This document shows positions 18,105 to 28,229 of a stretch of 64,000 nt of DNA, piece after piece (position 1 is the stretch's first letter; every line of letters begins with the position of its first letter). Made by a program: the position numbers and the translations under genes. Below the pieces are notes generated by a model. The model saw only the letters and a program-made list of their open reading frames with translations. It made no database searches and was not told where the DNA came from. Location: NCBI RefSeq assembly GCF_050920755.1, contig NZ_CP158480.1, positions 2,356,001-2,420,000 on the forward strand. The letters are read 5' to 3'. The DNA comes from Oligella sp050920755. Its GTDB lineage: Bacteria; Pseudomonadota; Gammaproteobacteria; Burkholderiales; Burkholderiaceae_B.

Positions 18105-18189
18105 CATATCAAGCATCCAGCCTAAATCTAACTGCAGCGCCCCCGCTTAAAACATCCGGCAGAGGCACTCGCAACACAGCGGCGCTCCA

Positions 18190-21150
18190 TCAACCCGTAT
18201 TACGTAAACCGGTCGCAATACCGTTAATCGTCATCAAGACAGAGCGGGCAATACTACCACGCTCACTCGTGCTCTCTGCGGCGTTCTCACCGACCTCACG
18301 CAAACGATGCAGCAATTTAACTTGCAAGTAGTTCAGTGGATCCACGTAGAGGAAACGCTCCTGTAAGGCATTTTTGAGGTTGGTGTTATCCGCTAATAAA
18401 TCGTGTTGCGCCACCTCTTTAAAATACCTTAAGGTTAAATTAAACTCTCGCTCAATCTGACTGAATACCGCTTCACGCAATGCCTCATCCTGAACCAGGG
18501 TACTGTATTGACGCCCGATCCCGATATCGGTTTTGGCCAAAACCATTTCCATATTGGATAATAGGGTATTAAAGAAAGGCCATTCATGCTCCATTGTGCG
18601 TAGCATCTGTACACGTTCCGCACGCGACAGTGTACGGAAATCACGCCCCTCATCATCGACCATACCCTCTTCGATAAAGGCCTGTAGCGCGGTACCCATA
18701 CCGTACCAACCCGGAATCATTAAACGACATTGTGCCCATGAGAAAGTCCATGGAATGGCGCGTAAGTCCTCGATACGGTGACCGGCTTTACGAGAAGCGG
18801 GACGGGAACCGATATTCAACTCGGCAATTTGACGCACCGTGGTACTTTCCACAAAGTAATTCGCAAAGCCTTCCGTACCGTACACCAACTCGCGGTAGGC
18901 TTTTTCTGAGCACTTAGACATAAACTGCACCACCGCATGATAGCCCCGATCGGCGCAGGCATGTGCATCTAAAGCGCAAGCCTCCTCACCGGTTTGAGCA
19001 GCACTTTTTTCCAATAAACTGGCTTGTAAAGTGGCGGTGACAATTTGCTCCAAATTCCATAATCCGGTCTGAGGTGTTTTATACTTAAACTGAATAACCT
19101 CACCCTGCTCGGTTAAACGAATCTTGCCTTGCACCGTACCCGCAGGTTGTGCCAAAATCGCCTCATAAGTAGGGCCGCCACCGCGACCCACCGAACCGCC
19201 GCGACCGTGGAATAAACGCATAGCCACACCGTGCTTTTTAAACACCTCCACCAGGGCCAGTTCAGTTTCATATAAAGACCAGTTGGAGGTTAAATAACCA
19301 CCGTCCTTATTACTGTCGGAATAGCCCAACATCACTTCCTGTAAGCCGCCCTGCGACTCCATGATGCGCTGCTTCACCCAAGGAATGGAGAGCCACTGAT
19401 CCATAATTTCCGCACCCGCTTCCAGATCCGGAATGGTTTCGAAAAGCGGCACCACAATCAAGCCTTCATTCGCTTTGAATGGCTGTAACTGACCCTTTTC
19501 ATCACACTCAACCGGCATTAAACCGGTTTCTTGCTGCAATAACAAGAGCTCAAGCATATCACTAAGGGTTTCCGTATGCGAAACAATGCTTTGAGTAATG
19601 GCACGGTGACCGTATTGCTGACGAATGGCGGCGGCCGTTCTCAGAATTTCCAATTCTCGTTCGGTTTCTTCGCTATATTGCTGCCATGGCACCACTAAAG
19701 GACGCACTTCTGCTAATTCCTTAAGCAATAACTCACGCTTATCCTCTTCGCTCAGCTCGCTATAAACCAGCGTTCTACCCTTAAACTGAACGCCCGCGCG
19801 TAAAAACAACTCCTCCAACACACGTTCATGCACATCGGAGCTTTGGCGCAAATCAATGGTCGCCAAATGAAAACCGAAAACATTGACCGCATAAATCAGA
19901 TTTTTCAAACGTAAATCGGTAACACGCGCCGCATGATAAGTATTTAATGAGTTGGCCACAACTTTTAAATCATTTAAAAACTCATCGACATTTTCATACA
20001 CACGACCGAAATCCGCTTGCGGCAAGCTGATGTGCTGCTGAGTCAAGCTCTTAGCCGTTGCCGCTAAGCGCGCATAAATACCGATCATGGCACGACGATA
20101 AGGCTCATCCTCACGATGTGGGGAACGGTCATGACTGCGATCGGCCAATTCACGCAATTCCACAGAGGCAGGGGCAAAGGCCTCACTTAAAGAAAGCTCG
20201 GTACCTAAGGCATGCACTTCTGCTAAATAATGCTTAAAGATCGTGGCCGCTTGCTTGGAAATGGCCATTTTCAAGGTCTCGGCATTAACAAATGGGTTAC
20301 CGTCACGGTCACCGCCAATCCAAGAACCCATGGTTAGAAAGCGCGCAACCTTTGCGCTATCTACCTTAACATCCTTGCTAAGGTACTTATACATTTTGCT
20401 GTAAAGCTGTGGAATGACCTGCAAGAAGGTCGATTTATAGAAATTCAGCGCATTATCAATCTCGTCGGAGACGGTAAGCTTATCAAAGCGCAACATACGC
20501 GTGTACCAAAGCAATTGAATTTGCCCTAGAATACGCTCGGCAATCGCTTCCTTTTGGCGTGGATCGTCAATCAGATGATACTCACGCAGGGAGTCTGAAA
20601 TCACCTGATGACGGTCTAAAATACTCTTACGCTGCACCTCGGTCGGGTGCGCTGTCAAAACCGGTACAATATTCAGTTCATCCAAATAATCATACACCGT
20701 CTGATTACTTACGCCGGCTTCATTTAAGCGCTGTAAAGTCACGCTTAAACCGTGCATATTAGGCGTATCCACTTGGTGATCCAAATGGTCCAAACGGCGC
20801 TGCAATCTATCCTCGGCAATATTGGATAAATGCATAAAATAGCTGAAGGCACGACTTAAGGACTTTAACTCCCGATCGCTTTTTTGATTAATTTCAGCAA
20901 TCAGCGACTGCATTACCTCGCGCTTTTTCTCAAGACCACCGGCCTGATCGACTGCGGTCCGTCGCACACTGACGGCATTACGACGCAAATTCTCGATTTG
21001 CTCAAACAGCGCTTGTCCCTCAGACTCCTGAATACTTAAGCCCAATAAGCGCCCCAAAAGACGGATATCATCCTGCAGTTCCTGATACAAAACCTCGCTT
21101 GACTGCTTGGCAGCCTCATGGCTTGTCTTATTTTCCTGTTGTGCAAGCAC
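18190..21150 (-). CDS. ppc: Phosphoenolpyruvate carboxylase
   Basis: Anaplerotic enzyme carboxylating PEP to oxaloacetate. The active-site His is in VLTAHPTEVQRKS; LGYSDSNKDGGYLTSNW and the mobile loop FHGRGGSVGRGGGP are intact. The C terminus ends ...GIATGLRNTG, the usual -NTG inhibitor-site tail. At 986 residues it is longer than the typical 880–930; the excess appears to be an N-terminal extension rich in polar residues (MLAQQENKTSHEAAKQSSEV). No shorter ATG is clearly preferable. Confidence 0.95.
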   Translation of the reverse strand: MLAQQENKTSHEAAKQSSEVLYQELQDDIRLLGRLLGLSIQESEGQALFEQIENLRRNAVSVRRTAVDQAGGLEKKREVMQSLIAEINQKSDRELKSLSRAFSYFMHLSNIAEDRLQRRLDHLDHQVDTPNMHGLSVTLQRLNEAGVSNQTVYDYLDELNIVPVLTAHPTEVQRKSILDRHQVISDSLREYHLIDDPRQKEAIAERILGQIQLLWYTRMLRFDKLTVSDEIDNALNFYKSTFLQVIPQLYSKMYKYLSKDVKVDSAKVARFLTMGSWIGGDRDGNPFVNAETLKMAISKQAATIFKHYLAEVHALGTELSLSEAFAPASVELRELADRSHDRSPHREDEPYRRAMIGIYARLAATAKSLTQQHISLPQADFGRVYENVDEFLNDLKVVANSLNTYHAARVTDLRLKNLIYAVNVFGFHLATIDLRQSSDVHERVLEELFLRAGVQFKGRTLVYSELSEEDKRELLLKELAEVRPLVVPWQQYSEETERELEILRTAAAIRQQYGHRAITQSIVSHTETLSDMLELLLLQQETGLMPVECDEKGQLQPFKANEGLIVVPLFETIPDLEAGAEIMDQWLSIPWVKQRIMESQGGLQEVMLGYSDSNKDGGYLTSNWSLYETELALVEVFKKHGVAMRLFHGRGGSVGRGGGPTYEAILAQPAGTVQGKIRLTEQGEVIQFKYKTPQTGLWNLEQIVTATLQASLLEKSAAQTGEEACALDAHACADRGYHAVVQFMSKCSEKAYRELVYGTEGFANYFVESTTVRQIAELNIGSRPASRKAGHRIEDLRAIPWTFSWAQCRLMIPGWYGMGTALQAFIEEGMVDDEGRDFRTLSRAERVQMLRTMEHEWPFFNTLLSNMEMVLAKTDIGIGRQYSTLVQDEALREAVFSQIEREFNLTLRYFKEVAQHDLLADNTNLKNALQERFLYVDPLNYLQVKLLHRLREVGENAAESTSERGSIARSVLMTINGIATGLRNTG

Positions 21151-21277
21151 GCTACATTACTCCTACTTTATATTTCCATGTGATAGCGCAAAAAAAGAGC
21201 AATACACCTATGCAGTGACCGCTCCCCGGGCTACCATGATCCAACGATCGATGCCTTGAAATTAGATTAAGGCCGGT

Positions 21278-23143
21278 CTATCGTTTGCGCTCTACCTGAG
21301 AGACATCTCTTACCGCACCGCGGTCAGCCGACGTGGCTAAAGCAGCATAGGCACGTAATGCCTGCGATACATAACGATCACGATTCAATGGTTTCCAAGC
21401 GTCGGCACCACGCGCTTCCATACGCTCACGACGCGCTGCCAATTCCTCATCACTGATAGCTAAGCGAATGCTACGGTTAGGAATATCGATTTCAATTCGA
21501 TCACCCTCTTCCACTAAACCGATGTTACCGCCTTCAGCCGCTTCCGGTGAAGCATGACCAATCACTAAGCCGGACGAACCGCCGGAGAAACGACCGTCAG
21601 TTAACAAGGCCGCCTTGGCACCGAGACCCTTGGACTTAAGATAAGAGGTCGGGTACAGCATTTCCTGCATACCCGGACCGCCTTTAGGCCCTTCGTAACG
21701 GATAATGACCACATCACCGGCTTTGACCTTATCCCCTAAAATACCTTCAGTCGCCGCATCCTGACTTTCAAAAATCACGGCCTTACCGGTAAAGGTTAAA
21801 ATACTTTCATCCACACCGGCGGTTTTAACAATACAGCCATTAGGGGCTAAGTTACCGTACAGTACGGCCAACCCACCATCTTGCGAGTAAGCATGTGCCT
21901 TATCGCGAATACAGCCGCCAGCACGGTCGGTATCCAATTGCTCATGGTAGTTATTTTGACTAAAGGCATGGACTGTACGTACCCCACCGATACCGGCACG
22001 ATAGAACTTGGCTGCAGCTTCACTACAATCAGCCGACATTACATCCCAACGCTGCAAGACATCGGCTAAATTCTCGCCGGCCACGTGCTTAGCGGAAGTG
22101 TCTAATAAACCGGCACGATTCAATTCGGCCAAAATACCTATGACGCCACCGGCACGATGCACGTCCTGCATATGATATTGAGACGTTGCCGGGGCCACTT
22201 TACATAGGCAAGGCGTATGACGCGAAATGCGGTCAATATCCTTCATTGTAAAGTCCACCTGAGCCTCTTGGGCCGCCGCTAAAATATGCAGAACCGTATT
22301 GGTTGAACCGCCCATGGCCACATCCAAAGTCATGGCATTTTCAAATGCGGCCTTGGTCGCAATACCGCGCGGCAAGGCAGACTCATCGTCATTTTCATAA
22401 TAACGCTTAGTTAATTCCATGATCTTGCGACCCGCCTCCAGGAACAACTCCTTACGTGCAGCGTGTGTCGCTACAATGGAGCCATTACCCGGCAGCGCCA
22501 GACCTAATGCCTCATTTAGACAGTTCATTGAATTGGCGGTAAACATACCGGAACATGAACCACAGGTAGGACAGGCGTTTTGCTCAACTAACGCCGTTTC
22601 CTCATCGGATACATCCGTATCGCCTGCCTTAATCATGGCATCCACCAAATCCAGCTTAATCACTTTTTCAGTAGCGGATGAAGGCAGCTCACCGGCCTCC
22701 ATCGGACCGCCGGACACGAAAACGGTTGGGATGTTAAGGCGTAAAGCCGCCATCAACATGCCCGGGGTGATTTTGTCGCAGTTAGAGATACAGACCATGG
22801 CATCAACACAATGCGCATTAATCATATACTCTACCGAATCGGCAATCAGCTCACGCGACGGCAACGAATACAGCATACCGTCATGCCCCATGGCAATACC
22901 GTCATCCACGGCAATGGTATTAAACTCCTTGGCGATACCGCCGGCAGCCTCAATTTCACGAGCCACTAATTGACCCATATCCTTTAAATGGACGTGCCCG
23001 GGCACAAACTCCACAAATGAGTTAACAACCGCAATAATCGGTTTGCCGAAATCCTTGTCCTGAATACCGGTGGCGCGCCATAGCGCACGTGCGCCGGCCA
23101 TATTACGCCCATGCGTGGAAGTTTTAGAACGATAAGCAGGCAT
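21278..23143 (-). CDS. ilvD: Dihydroxy-acid dehydratase
   Basis: Fe–S dehydratase of branched-chain amino acid synthesis. Cluster cysteines lie in CISNCDKITPGM and NACPTCGSCSGMFTANSMNCL. GGSTNTVLHILAAA and DGRFSGGSSGLVIGH (with the active-site Ser) are present. The 621 residues match the long (IlvD/Edd) form. It starts 24 bases downstream of the ispB stop on the same strand and could be co-transcribed with ispB, though the functions are unrelated. Confidence 0.97.
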   Translation of the reverse strand: MPAYRSKTSTHGRNMAGARALWRATGIQDKDFGKPIIAVVNSFVEFVPGHVHLKDMGQLVAREIEAAGGIAKEFNTIAVDDGIAMGHDGMLYSLPSRELIADSVEYMINAHCVDAMVCISNCDKITPGMLMAALRLNIPTVFVSGGPMEAGELPSSATEKVIKLDLVDAMIKAGDTDVSDEETALVEQNACPTCGSCSGMFTANSMNCLNEALGLALPGNGSIVATHAARKELFLEAGRKIMELTKRYYENDDESALPRGIATKAAFENAMTLDVAMGGSTNTVLHILAAAQEAQVDFTMKDIDRISRHTPCLCKVAPATSQYHMQDVHRAGGVIGILAELNRAGLLDTSAKHVAGENLADVLQRWDVMSADCSEAAAKFYRAGIGGVRTVHAFSQNNYHEQLDTDRAGGCIRDKAHAYSQDGGLAVLYGNLAPNGCIVKTAGVDESILTFTGKAVIFESQDAATEGILGDKVKAGDVVIIRYEGPKGGPGMQEMLYPTSYLKSKGLGAKAALLTDGRFSGGSSGLVIGHASPEAAEGGNIGLVEEGDRIEIDIPNRSIRLAISDEELAARRERMEARGADAWKPLNRDRYVSQALRAYAALATSADRGAVRDVSQVERKR

Positions 23144-23167
23144 GGTTATATCCTTAGTATTAATAGT

Positions 23168-24148
23168 TTAATTGTTACGCTCAATGGCAAAGCGAGCCAA
23201 TTGAATGAGGGACTGTTTAAAAATAGAGTCCGGGAAGTCGGCAATCGCCTCTTCGGCTAATTTTGCCTCATTTTCTGCCAGCGCACGCGTGTATTGCAAG
23301 GCATCGGTCGCCTTAATTGCAGCTGCCACCGCAGCAAAATCGGCATCACCGGTCTCAATCGCATCACGAATCAGTTGTGCCTGCTCCGCATCACCCACCT
23401 CCATCACACGAATTAAAGGCAACGTCGGCTTGCCCTCACGTAAATCATCGCCGACGTTTTTGCCAAGGGCTTCGGCATCACCGGAATAATCCAGCACATC
23501 ATCAATTAACTGGAAGGCTGTACCCATATGACGACCATATGCAGCTGCCGCCTGCCTTAATTCATCAGGCACATCACAAATAATAGCACCAATCTCGGCC
23601 GAGGCTTCAAAGAGCTTGGCCGTTTTATAACGAACCACCTGCATATAACGTTCAACTGAAACATCCGGATCGTGAACATTCAGCAGCTGTAGTACCTCCC
23701 CCTCAGCAATCACCGTGGTCGCCTGAGAAAGCACACGTAAAATCTCCATGCGGTCAACGGAAACCATCATCTCAAAGGAGCGTGAGTATAAATAGTCACC
23801 CACTAACACGCTGGCAGCATTACCGAAGACGGCATTTGCCGTCTCACGACCGCGACGCAGGTCGGACTCATCGACCACATCATCGTGCAATAAGGTTGAA
23901 GTATGAATAAACTCCACCGTCGCCGCCAATAAATGATGATCCTGAAACTCTCTTTGCACCGGCTGATAGCCGAGTGCATTGGCAATCATCAGCACCAAGG
24001 CCGGGCGCAGTCGCTTGCCGCCGGAACCGATAATATACTCACCAACGGTGCGAATCATCACGACTTCTGAATTCAAATACGAACGAATAACAAAGTCAAC
24101 TGCTGCCATGTCCTGCGTGATAGGACTTAAAATCTGCGTAGCGCTCAA
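23168..24148 (-). CDS. ispB: Octaprenyl diphosphate synthase (trans-isoprenyl diphosphate synthase)
   Basis: Makes the long prenyl chain for ubiquinone. The two aspartate-rich motifs are LLHDDVVDESDLRRGRETAN (first) and LIDDVLDYSGDAEALGKNVGDDLREGKPTLPLI (second); GGKRLRPALVLM lies upstream. The small residues ahead of the first motif suit a long-chain synthase; exact chain length is not readable. It is divergent from the DUF815 ATPase across a 235-base gap that holds no gene I can support. Confidence 0.92.
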   Translation of the reverse strand: MSATQILSPITQDMAAVDFVIRSYLNSEVVMIRTVGEYIIGSGGKRLRPALVLMIANALGYQPVQREFQDHHLLAATVEFIHTSTLLHDDVVDESDLRRGRETANAVFGNAASVLVGDYLYSRSFEMMVSVDRMEILRVLSQATTVIAEGEVLQLLNVHDPDVSVERYMQVVRYKTAKLFEASAEIGAIICDVPDELRQAAAAYGRHMGTAFQLIDDVLDYSGDAEALGKNVGDDLREGKPTLPLIRVMEVGDAEQAQLIRDAIETGDADFAAVAAAIKATDALQYTRALAENEAKLAEEAIADFPDSIFKQSLIQLARFAIERNN

Positions 24149-24383
24149 AACTGTTCCTGATAATTTAAAATTAAACTATTGAAAATTTTATTGAATGATA
24201 AACCAATCACCGTATCGCTTGCCCAACAATCACCGATTCGGCAGCAGAGCCCACCCCTCAATAAAATCTTTGAAATTAAAATCATTCTATTATAGGGGAA
24301 ATTTTGCCATTTTAAAAATCAGCGGTGCTAATCTTGTACTCATCATTCAAAGTATCATTGTATATCCCAAGGTTTGAGATTTT

Positions 24384-25316
24384 ATGACTAAACATAAGAA
24401 AATTAAGAAAATACTAAATGAGCTACTAATCGATCAAGTAGACGGTAACACGCCCGGTCTGTCGGAGCTGCTACAAACAACGCATCAGGTTCTATTACAA
24501 CTACAGGCCTGGTTACCGCCGACCCCGCCCGAGACGGATTGGAGCGCCATTGCTTATCGCTGGCGTCGTAAGGACAATACCGCTTGGCTGGCGCCTATTT
24601 ATAAAATCGATGCCATCGAACCGGTGGATTTATTGCATGTCGAGCGTCAAAAGGAGATTCTGGAGCGCAATACCCGCATGTTTGTACAAGGCAAACCGGC
24701 CAATAATGTATTGATGACCGGCACCCGCGGTACCGGCAAAAGCTCTTTAGTACGTGCAATGCTCAGCCAATTTGCCGATCAGGGCTTACGCTTAATTGAA
24801 ATCGATAAAGACGATTTGGCCGATCTCAGTGAAATCGCCGACTTAGTGCGTGATCGTGAGGAGCGCTTTGTGATTTTCTGTGATGACTTGTCATTTGAAC
24901 ATGGCGAGTCGGGCTACAAGGCCTTAAAATCTATTTTAGACGGTTCCATTGCCGATAGTGGTGATAATTTACTGATCTACGCCACTTCCAATCGCCGCCA
25001 TTTAATGCCCGAATATCATTCGGAAAATCTTCAAAACAGCACCGGCCCACAGGGCGAGATTCATCCGGGTGAAGCGGTTGAGGAGAAAGTCTCATTGTCA
25101 GAACGCTTCGGCATTTGGCTGTCTTTCTACCCATTCAATCAGGATCAGTACTTAGCCATTGTCAATTATTGGTTAAAGCAAATGGGTTGTCCTGAAGAGC
25201 ATATCGCAGCCAGTCGCACCGAGGCTTTACAATGGACGCTTGAGCGTGGTTCCCGTTCCGGTCGTGTGGCGAGACATTTTGCCCGCGATTGGACCGCCCG
25301 TCACCTCAAAGACTAA
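24384..25316 (+). CDS. DUF815-type AAA ATPase
   Basis: A 310-residue P-loop ATPase. Walker A is TGTRGTGKSSLV near residue 110 and Walker B is VIFCDDLSFE near residue 167. An arginine-containing SNRRHLMPEY (sensor-like) follows, then a long C-terminal helical part with LSERFGIWLSFYPFNQD. DUF815 proteins are widespread and of unknown role; in Burkholderiales this one regularly lies between argJ-type genes and a MutT gene. The next gene starts 35 bases after its stop. Confidence 0.88.
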   Translation: MTKHKKIKKILNELLIDQVDGNTPGLSELLQTTHQVLLQLQAWLPPTPPETDWSAIAYRWRRKDNTAWLAPIYKIDAIEPVDLLHVERQKEILERNTRMFVQGKPANNVLMTGTRGTGKSSLVRAMLSQFADQGLRLIEIDKDDLADLSEIADLVRDREERFVIFCDDLSFEHGESGYKALKSILDGSIADSGDNLLIYATSNRRHLMPEYHSENLQNSTGPQGEIHPGEAVEEKVSLSERFGIWLSFYPFNQDQYLAIVNYWLKQMGCPEEHIAASRTEALQWTLERGSRSGRVARHFARDWTARHLKD

Positions 25317-25351
25317 TCTACTCAATTTATCGATTTACCCTAGGAGCTCAA

Positions 25352-26323
25352 ATGTCTGAAGCAAAACCCTTTCTGGATGTGACCGTCGGTGTTTTAATTA
25401 ATGCCGCAGGTGAAGTGCTTTTAGCACAAAGACCGCAAGACAAGTCATGGCCCGACTGGTGGGAGTTTCCCGGTGGCAAAATCGAAAGCGGTGAATCCGC
25501 ATATGAGGCCTTGCGACGTGAGCTGAAGGAGGAGTTGGGCATCAACATCACTCAGGCAACAGCTTGGGTACGCTATGATTATGAGTATCCCAAAACCAGG
25601 GTGCGCCTGGCCTTTTTCCTCGTTACCGCATGGGAGGGTGAACCTAAAGGCATTGAGGGGCAACAGGGTTTGCGCTGGGTCACGCCGGAGCAGGCCGCTC
25701 ATTTAGATAATTTACTCCCCGCCTCTGTTTTACCCATTCGCTGGCTCAATTTATCGCCCTTATATGCCATCACACCGGAGTTTTCTGAAAATAGCACGGC
25801 TGAGGATCTGGCAGCATATCTGGATCAGGCCATAGCCAAGGGGGCCGGACTATTTCAATTCAGACAGGCGAAGTGGCCCAAAGGCCCTGCTTGCTCAAAG
25901 CTAAAAGCACTGTTTAGCAGCTTTCTCGCACAATCTCATGAACGCAATGTCAAAGTGCTGATTAACAGCCGTCATCCAAAGGCTTGGTGGTCGCTTGCCG
26001 ATGGTGTGCAGTTACGTGCAGACGATGCTGTTCAGCTGGAGCAGCGCCCCCTGCCTGAGGATAAGCTATTGGCCATTTCCACTCATCACTTAGCTGATGC
26101 ACTGTATGCGCAATTATTAAAAGCCGATTTTATCGTACTGGGTCATGTACTTGATAGCGCCAGTCATCCCGCTGAAGCACCCTTGGGTTGGGCAAATTTT
26201 GAAGCCATTGCCAAAGAAACGGCTTGCCCGGTTTATGCCATCGGTGGCTTAGGGCCGGAGGATCTGCCTACAGCTCGCCAACATAATGCTCACGGCATTG
26301 CGGCTGTCACAGCCTTTAAATAG
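25352..26323 (+). CDS. MutT-type Nudix hydrolase fused to a ThiE-like domain
   Basis: A 323-residue two-domain protein. Residues ~8–140 carry a complete Nudix box (GGKIESGESAYEALRRELKE followed by ELG), as in 8-oxo-dGTP pyrophosphatases, with PDWWEFPGG just before it. Residues ~150–323 resemble thiamine phosphate synthase (FQFRQAKW, VKVLINSRH, GVQLRADD, FIVLGHVLDSASHP, VYAIGGLGPEDL). This fusion architecture is known in proteobacteria; the second domain's substrate is unclear, and a dedicated thiE is present at 11.2 kb. The ATG at 25352 was chosen because TAGGAG precedes it by 7 bases; an upstream ATG at 25289 overlaps the ATPase gene and has no such signal. Confidence 0.88.
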   Translation: MSEAKPFLDVTVGVLINAAGEVLLAQRPQDKSWPDWWEFPGGKIESGESAYEALRRELKEELGINITQATAWVRYDYEYPKTRVRLAFFLVTAWEGEPKGIEGQQGLRWVTPEQAAHLDNLLPASVLPIRWLNLSPLYAITPEFSENSTAEDLAAYLDQAIAKGAGLFQFRQAKWPKGPACSKLKALFSSFLAQSHERNVKVLINSRHPKAWWSLADGVQLRADDAVQLEQRPLPEDKLLAISTHHLADALYAQLLKADFIVLGHVLDSASHPAEAPLGWANFEAIAKETACPVYAIGGLGPEDLPTARQHNAHGIAAVTAFK

Positions 26324-26384
26324 ATCAAAAAACTGCTCAAATTCTGCGCTGAAGTGAGCAAACGCTTGCTATTCATAGCCTTTA

Positions 26385-26407
26385 AAGATATATTTAATAT
26401 ATATATT
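26385..26407. promoter_or_regulatory. Candidate NsrR operator upstream of nnrS
   Basis: AAGATATATTT, one base, then ATATATATATT: an 11-1-11 inverted repeat with 9 of 11 positions complementary, close to the published AAGATGCATTT-type NsrR half site. It lies 34 bases before the nnrS start, and the Rrf2 regulator is two genes on. The site is AT-rich, so chance resemblance is possible. Confidence 0.5.
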
Positions 26408-26440
26408 TTTAAACCTTAATCCACGCCGTGGAGTATCGTT

Positions 26441-27679
26441 ATGCTACAAATACAATCCCCCCGTCTTAAGCCGGTTTCGCCTCATCCCATTTTAAATATG
26501 GGCTTTAGAATCTTTTTTGTGAGTGCGACGATATTTGCCATTATCACGATGTTGTTATGGATGCTGGTCTTTATGGGCAAATTAAGCCTTGGCGGTACGC
26601 TTTTTCAGCCCTTTTATTGGCACGCTCATGAAATGCTCTATGGCTATACCTTAGCCGTGATTGCAGGCTTTTTACTCACCGCTGTGCAAACGTGGACCGG
26701 TGTCACTATGCCTTACGGTTACCACCTTTTAGGGATTTTTGCAGGCTGGGCCGGCGCTCGATTATTATGGGCTTTAACGGCCTTTAATTTCAGCCATGAA
26801 GTGACCGTATTACTCCTTAGCTTGGCCTTTATTGCTGATATGATTTTTATGGTATGGATGGCTTTTATTATTACCCGCGCAGTGCTGAAGGCTAAGCAAA
26901 AGCGCCAAGCCGGCATTGTCGCCAAAATATTACTACTCACCGTGGGCAATGCCCTTTGCTACATCGCCATCTTAACTCAAAACATTAACCTTAATCGCAT
27001 TGCTGTTTACTTGGGCTTTTATTTGATTATCGGTTTGGTGCTAACCATCGGTCGTCGTGTTATGCCCTTTTTTATTCAAAAAGGCTTGAGCTATGGGCAA
27101 AGCACGGAAGTCACAGTCAAGAATTCCAACAGCTTAGATATTTTAAGTTTGGCATTTTTTCTGATGTTTTTTATAGCTGATGTGTTTTTACCAAATCCCA
27201 TTTTACTAAGCTTTGCCGCCCTCTCCACCGCCTTAGTTAATTTACTGCGCCTAGCCGGCTGGTATCATCCGGGTATTTGGAAAAAACCATTGCTCTGGTC
27301 TTTATATACGGCCTTTCTGGGCATGTGTGCGGGTTTTGTGCTGTATGCTTTACAAGCTTGGGGCATCGGCACGCATAGTCTCGCCGTACATGCCTTGGCC
27401 ATCTCCGGCATTGGTATGATGACGGTGGCGATGATGACACGTGTGGCGCTGGGTCATACCGGACGTAATATCCACCAACCTCCGAAAACGGTGGTGTGGA
27501 TGTATTTTATGCTGCTGATTGCCTTCGTGGCACGGGTGCTGTTACCGGTTTTTGATATGCACTCATATATTCTATGGTTGATGATTGCACTGACCGCTTG
27601 GCTGTTTTGTTTTATATTATTCATAATTAGTTATATTCCTATCTTGGCAAATGAACGTGTAGACGGTCATTTCGGCTAA
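26441..27679 (+). CDS. nnrS: NnrS family membrane protein
   Basis: A 412-residue polytopic inner-membrane protein with about 12 hydrophobic segments. The conserved WHAHEMLYGYTLAVIAGFLLTAVQTWTG near residue 65 and MMTRVALGHTGR near residue 335 are NnrS signatures, the histidines being likely haem/metal ligands. NnrS proteins lessen the toxicity of nitric oxide and its metal complexes in nitrite-reducing bacteria. A possible NsrR operator lies upstream and the NsrR-like gene begins 29 bases downstream, forming an NO-response unit. Confidence 0.92.
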   Translation: MLQIQSPRLKPVSPHPILNMGFRIFFVSATIFAIITMLLWMLVFMGKLSLGGTLFQPFYWHAHEMLYGYTLAVIAGFLLTAVQTWTGVTMPYGYHLLGIFAGWAGARLLWALTAFNFSHEVTVLLLSLAFIADMIFMVWMAFIITRAVLKAKQKRQAGIVAKILLLTVGNALCYIAILTQNINLNRIAVYLGFYLIIGLVLTIGRRVMPFFIQKGLSYGQSTEVTVKNSNSLDILSLAFFLMFFIADVFLPNPILLSFAALSTALVNLLRLAGWYHPGIWKKPLLWSLYTAFLGMCAGFVLYALQAWGIGTHSLAVHALAISGIGMMTVAMMTRVALGHTGRNIHQPPKTVVWMYFMLLIAFVARVLLPVFDMHSYILWLMIALTAWLFCFILFIISYIPILANERVDGHFG

Positions 27680-27708
27680 TTAGACAGTTTTTCAGGATCT
27701 GAGGATTC

Positions 27709-28218
27709 ATGCGCTTAACGACTTATAGTGATTATGCTATGCGCTGCTTAATTTACTTGGCAGTGCAAGAACAGCAAGACAAATTGGCGAATATTCAGGA
27801 TATTGCAGATGTTTTTGAAATATCTAAAAACCACTTAACCAAAGTTATTCACCAACTGGCTACCCTCGGCTACATTGAAAGTATCCGCGGGCGGCATGGT
27901 GGTATCCGTCTGGCTAAAGCAGCAAATCAAATTAATCTCGGTGAGGTGATCCGCCAAACGGAGGCAGATTTTGCCATTGTGGATTGCTTTGCGGGTATGA
28001 ATAAAGCGATCTTTATCTCCCCACAAGCGATTGAAAAAACGGGCGCTGTGCCAGTCAGCTTAATGGATCAAGCCAAGTTCTGTAAAATCACTCCGGCCTG
28101 TCAACTTAAACGGGTATTTTATGAAGCGACCCAAAGCTTTTTAAGCGTATTGGCTCAATATAGCTTAGCTGATATCACGGAAAATAAAGAGCACATAAAA
28201 CAGCTATTGGGCCTTTGA
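27709..28218 (+). CDS. nsrR: NsrR-like Rrf2 family transcriptional regulator
   Basis: A 169-residue Rrf2 repressor. The N-terminal winged helix is MRLTTYSDYAMRCLIYLAV, and the recognition helix region is EISKNHLTKVIHQLATLGYIESIRGRHGGIRLA. Three cluster-ligand cysteines are present: one in IVDCFAGMN and two in FCKITPACQLKRVF. NsrR uses such an Fe–S cluster to sense NO. Unusually, about 31 residues separate the first and second Cys, where NsrR proteins commonly have about 5–8; the extra segment (NKAIFISPQAIEKTGAVPVS) may be a lineage loop. It sits directly behind nnrS and is followed by transposon debris. Confidence 0.9.
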   Translation: MRLTTYSDYAMRCLIYLAVQEQQDKLANIQDIADVFEISKNHLTKVIHQLATLGYIESIRGRHGGIRLAKAANQINLGEVIRQTEADFAIVDCFAGMNKAIFISPQAIEKTGAVPVSLMDQAKFCKITPACQLKRVFYEATQSFLSVLAQYSLADITENKEHIKQLLGL

Positions 28219-28229
28219 CTTCCCCCTCC

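Noticed and set aside
22419..22973. 184-codon ORF antisense to ilvD
   Set aside because: Long only because of the codon use of ilvD; no homology and no ribosome-binding site.
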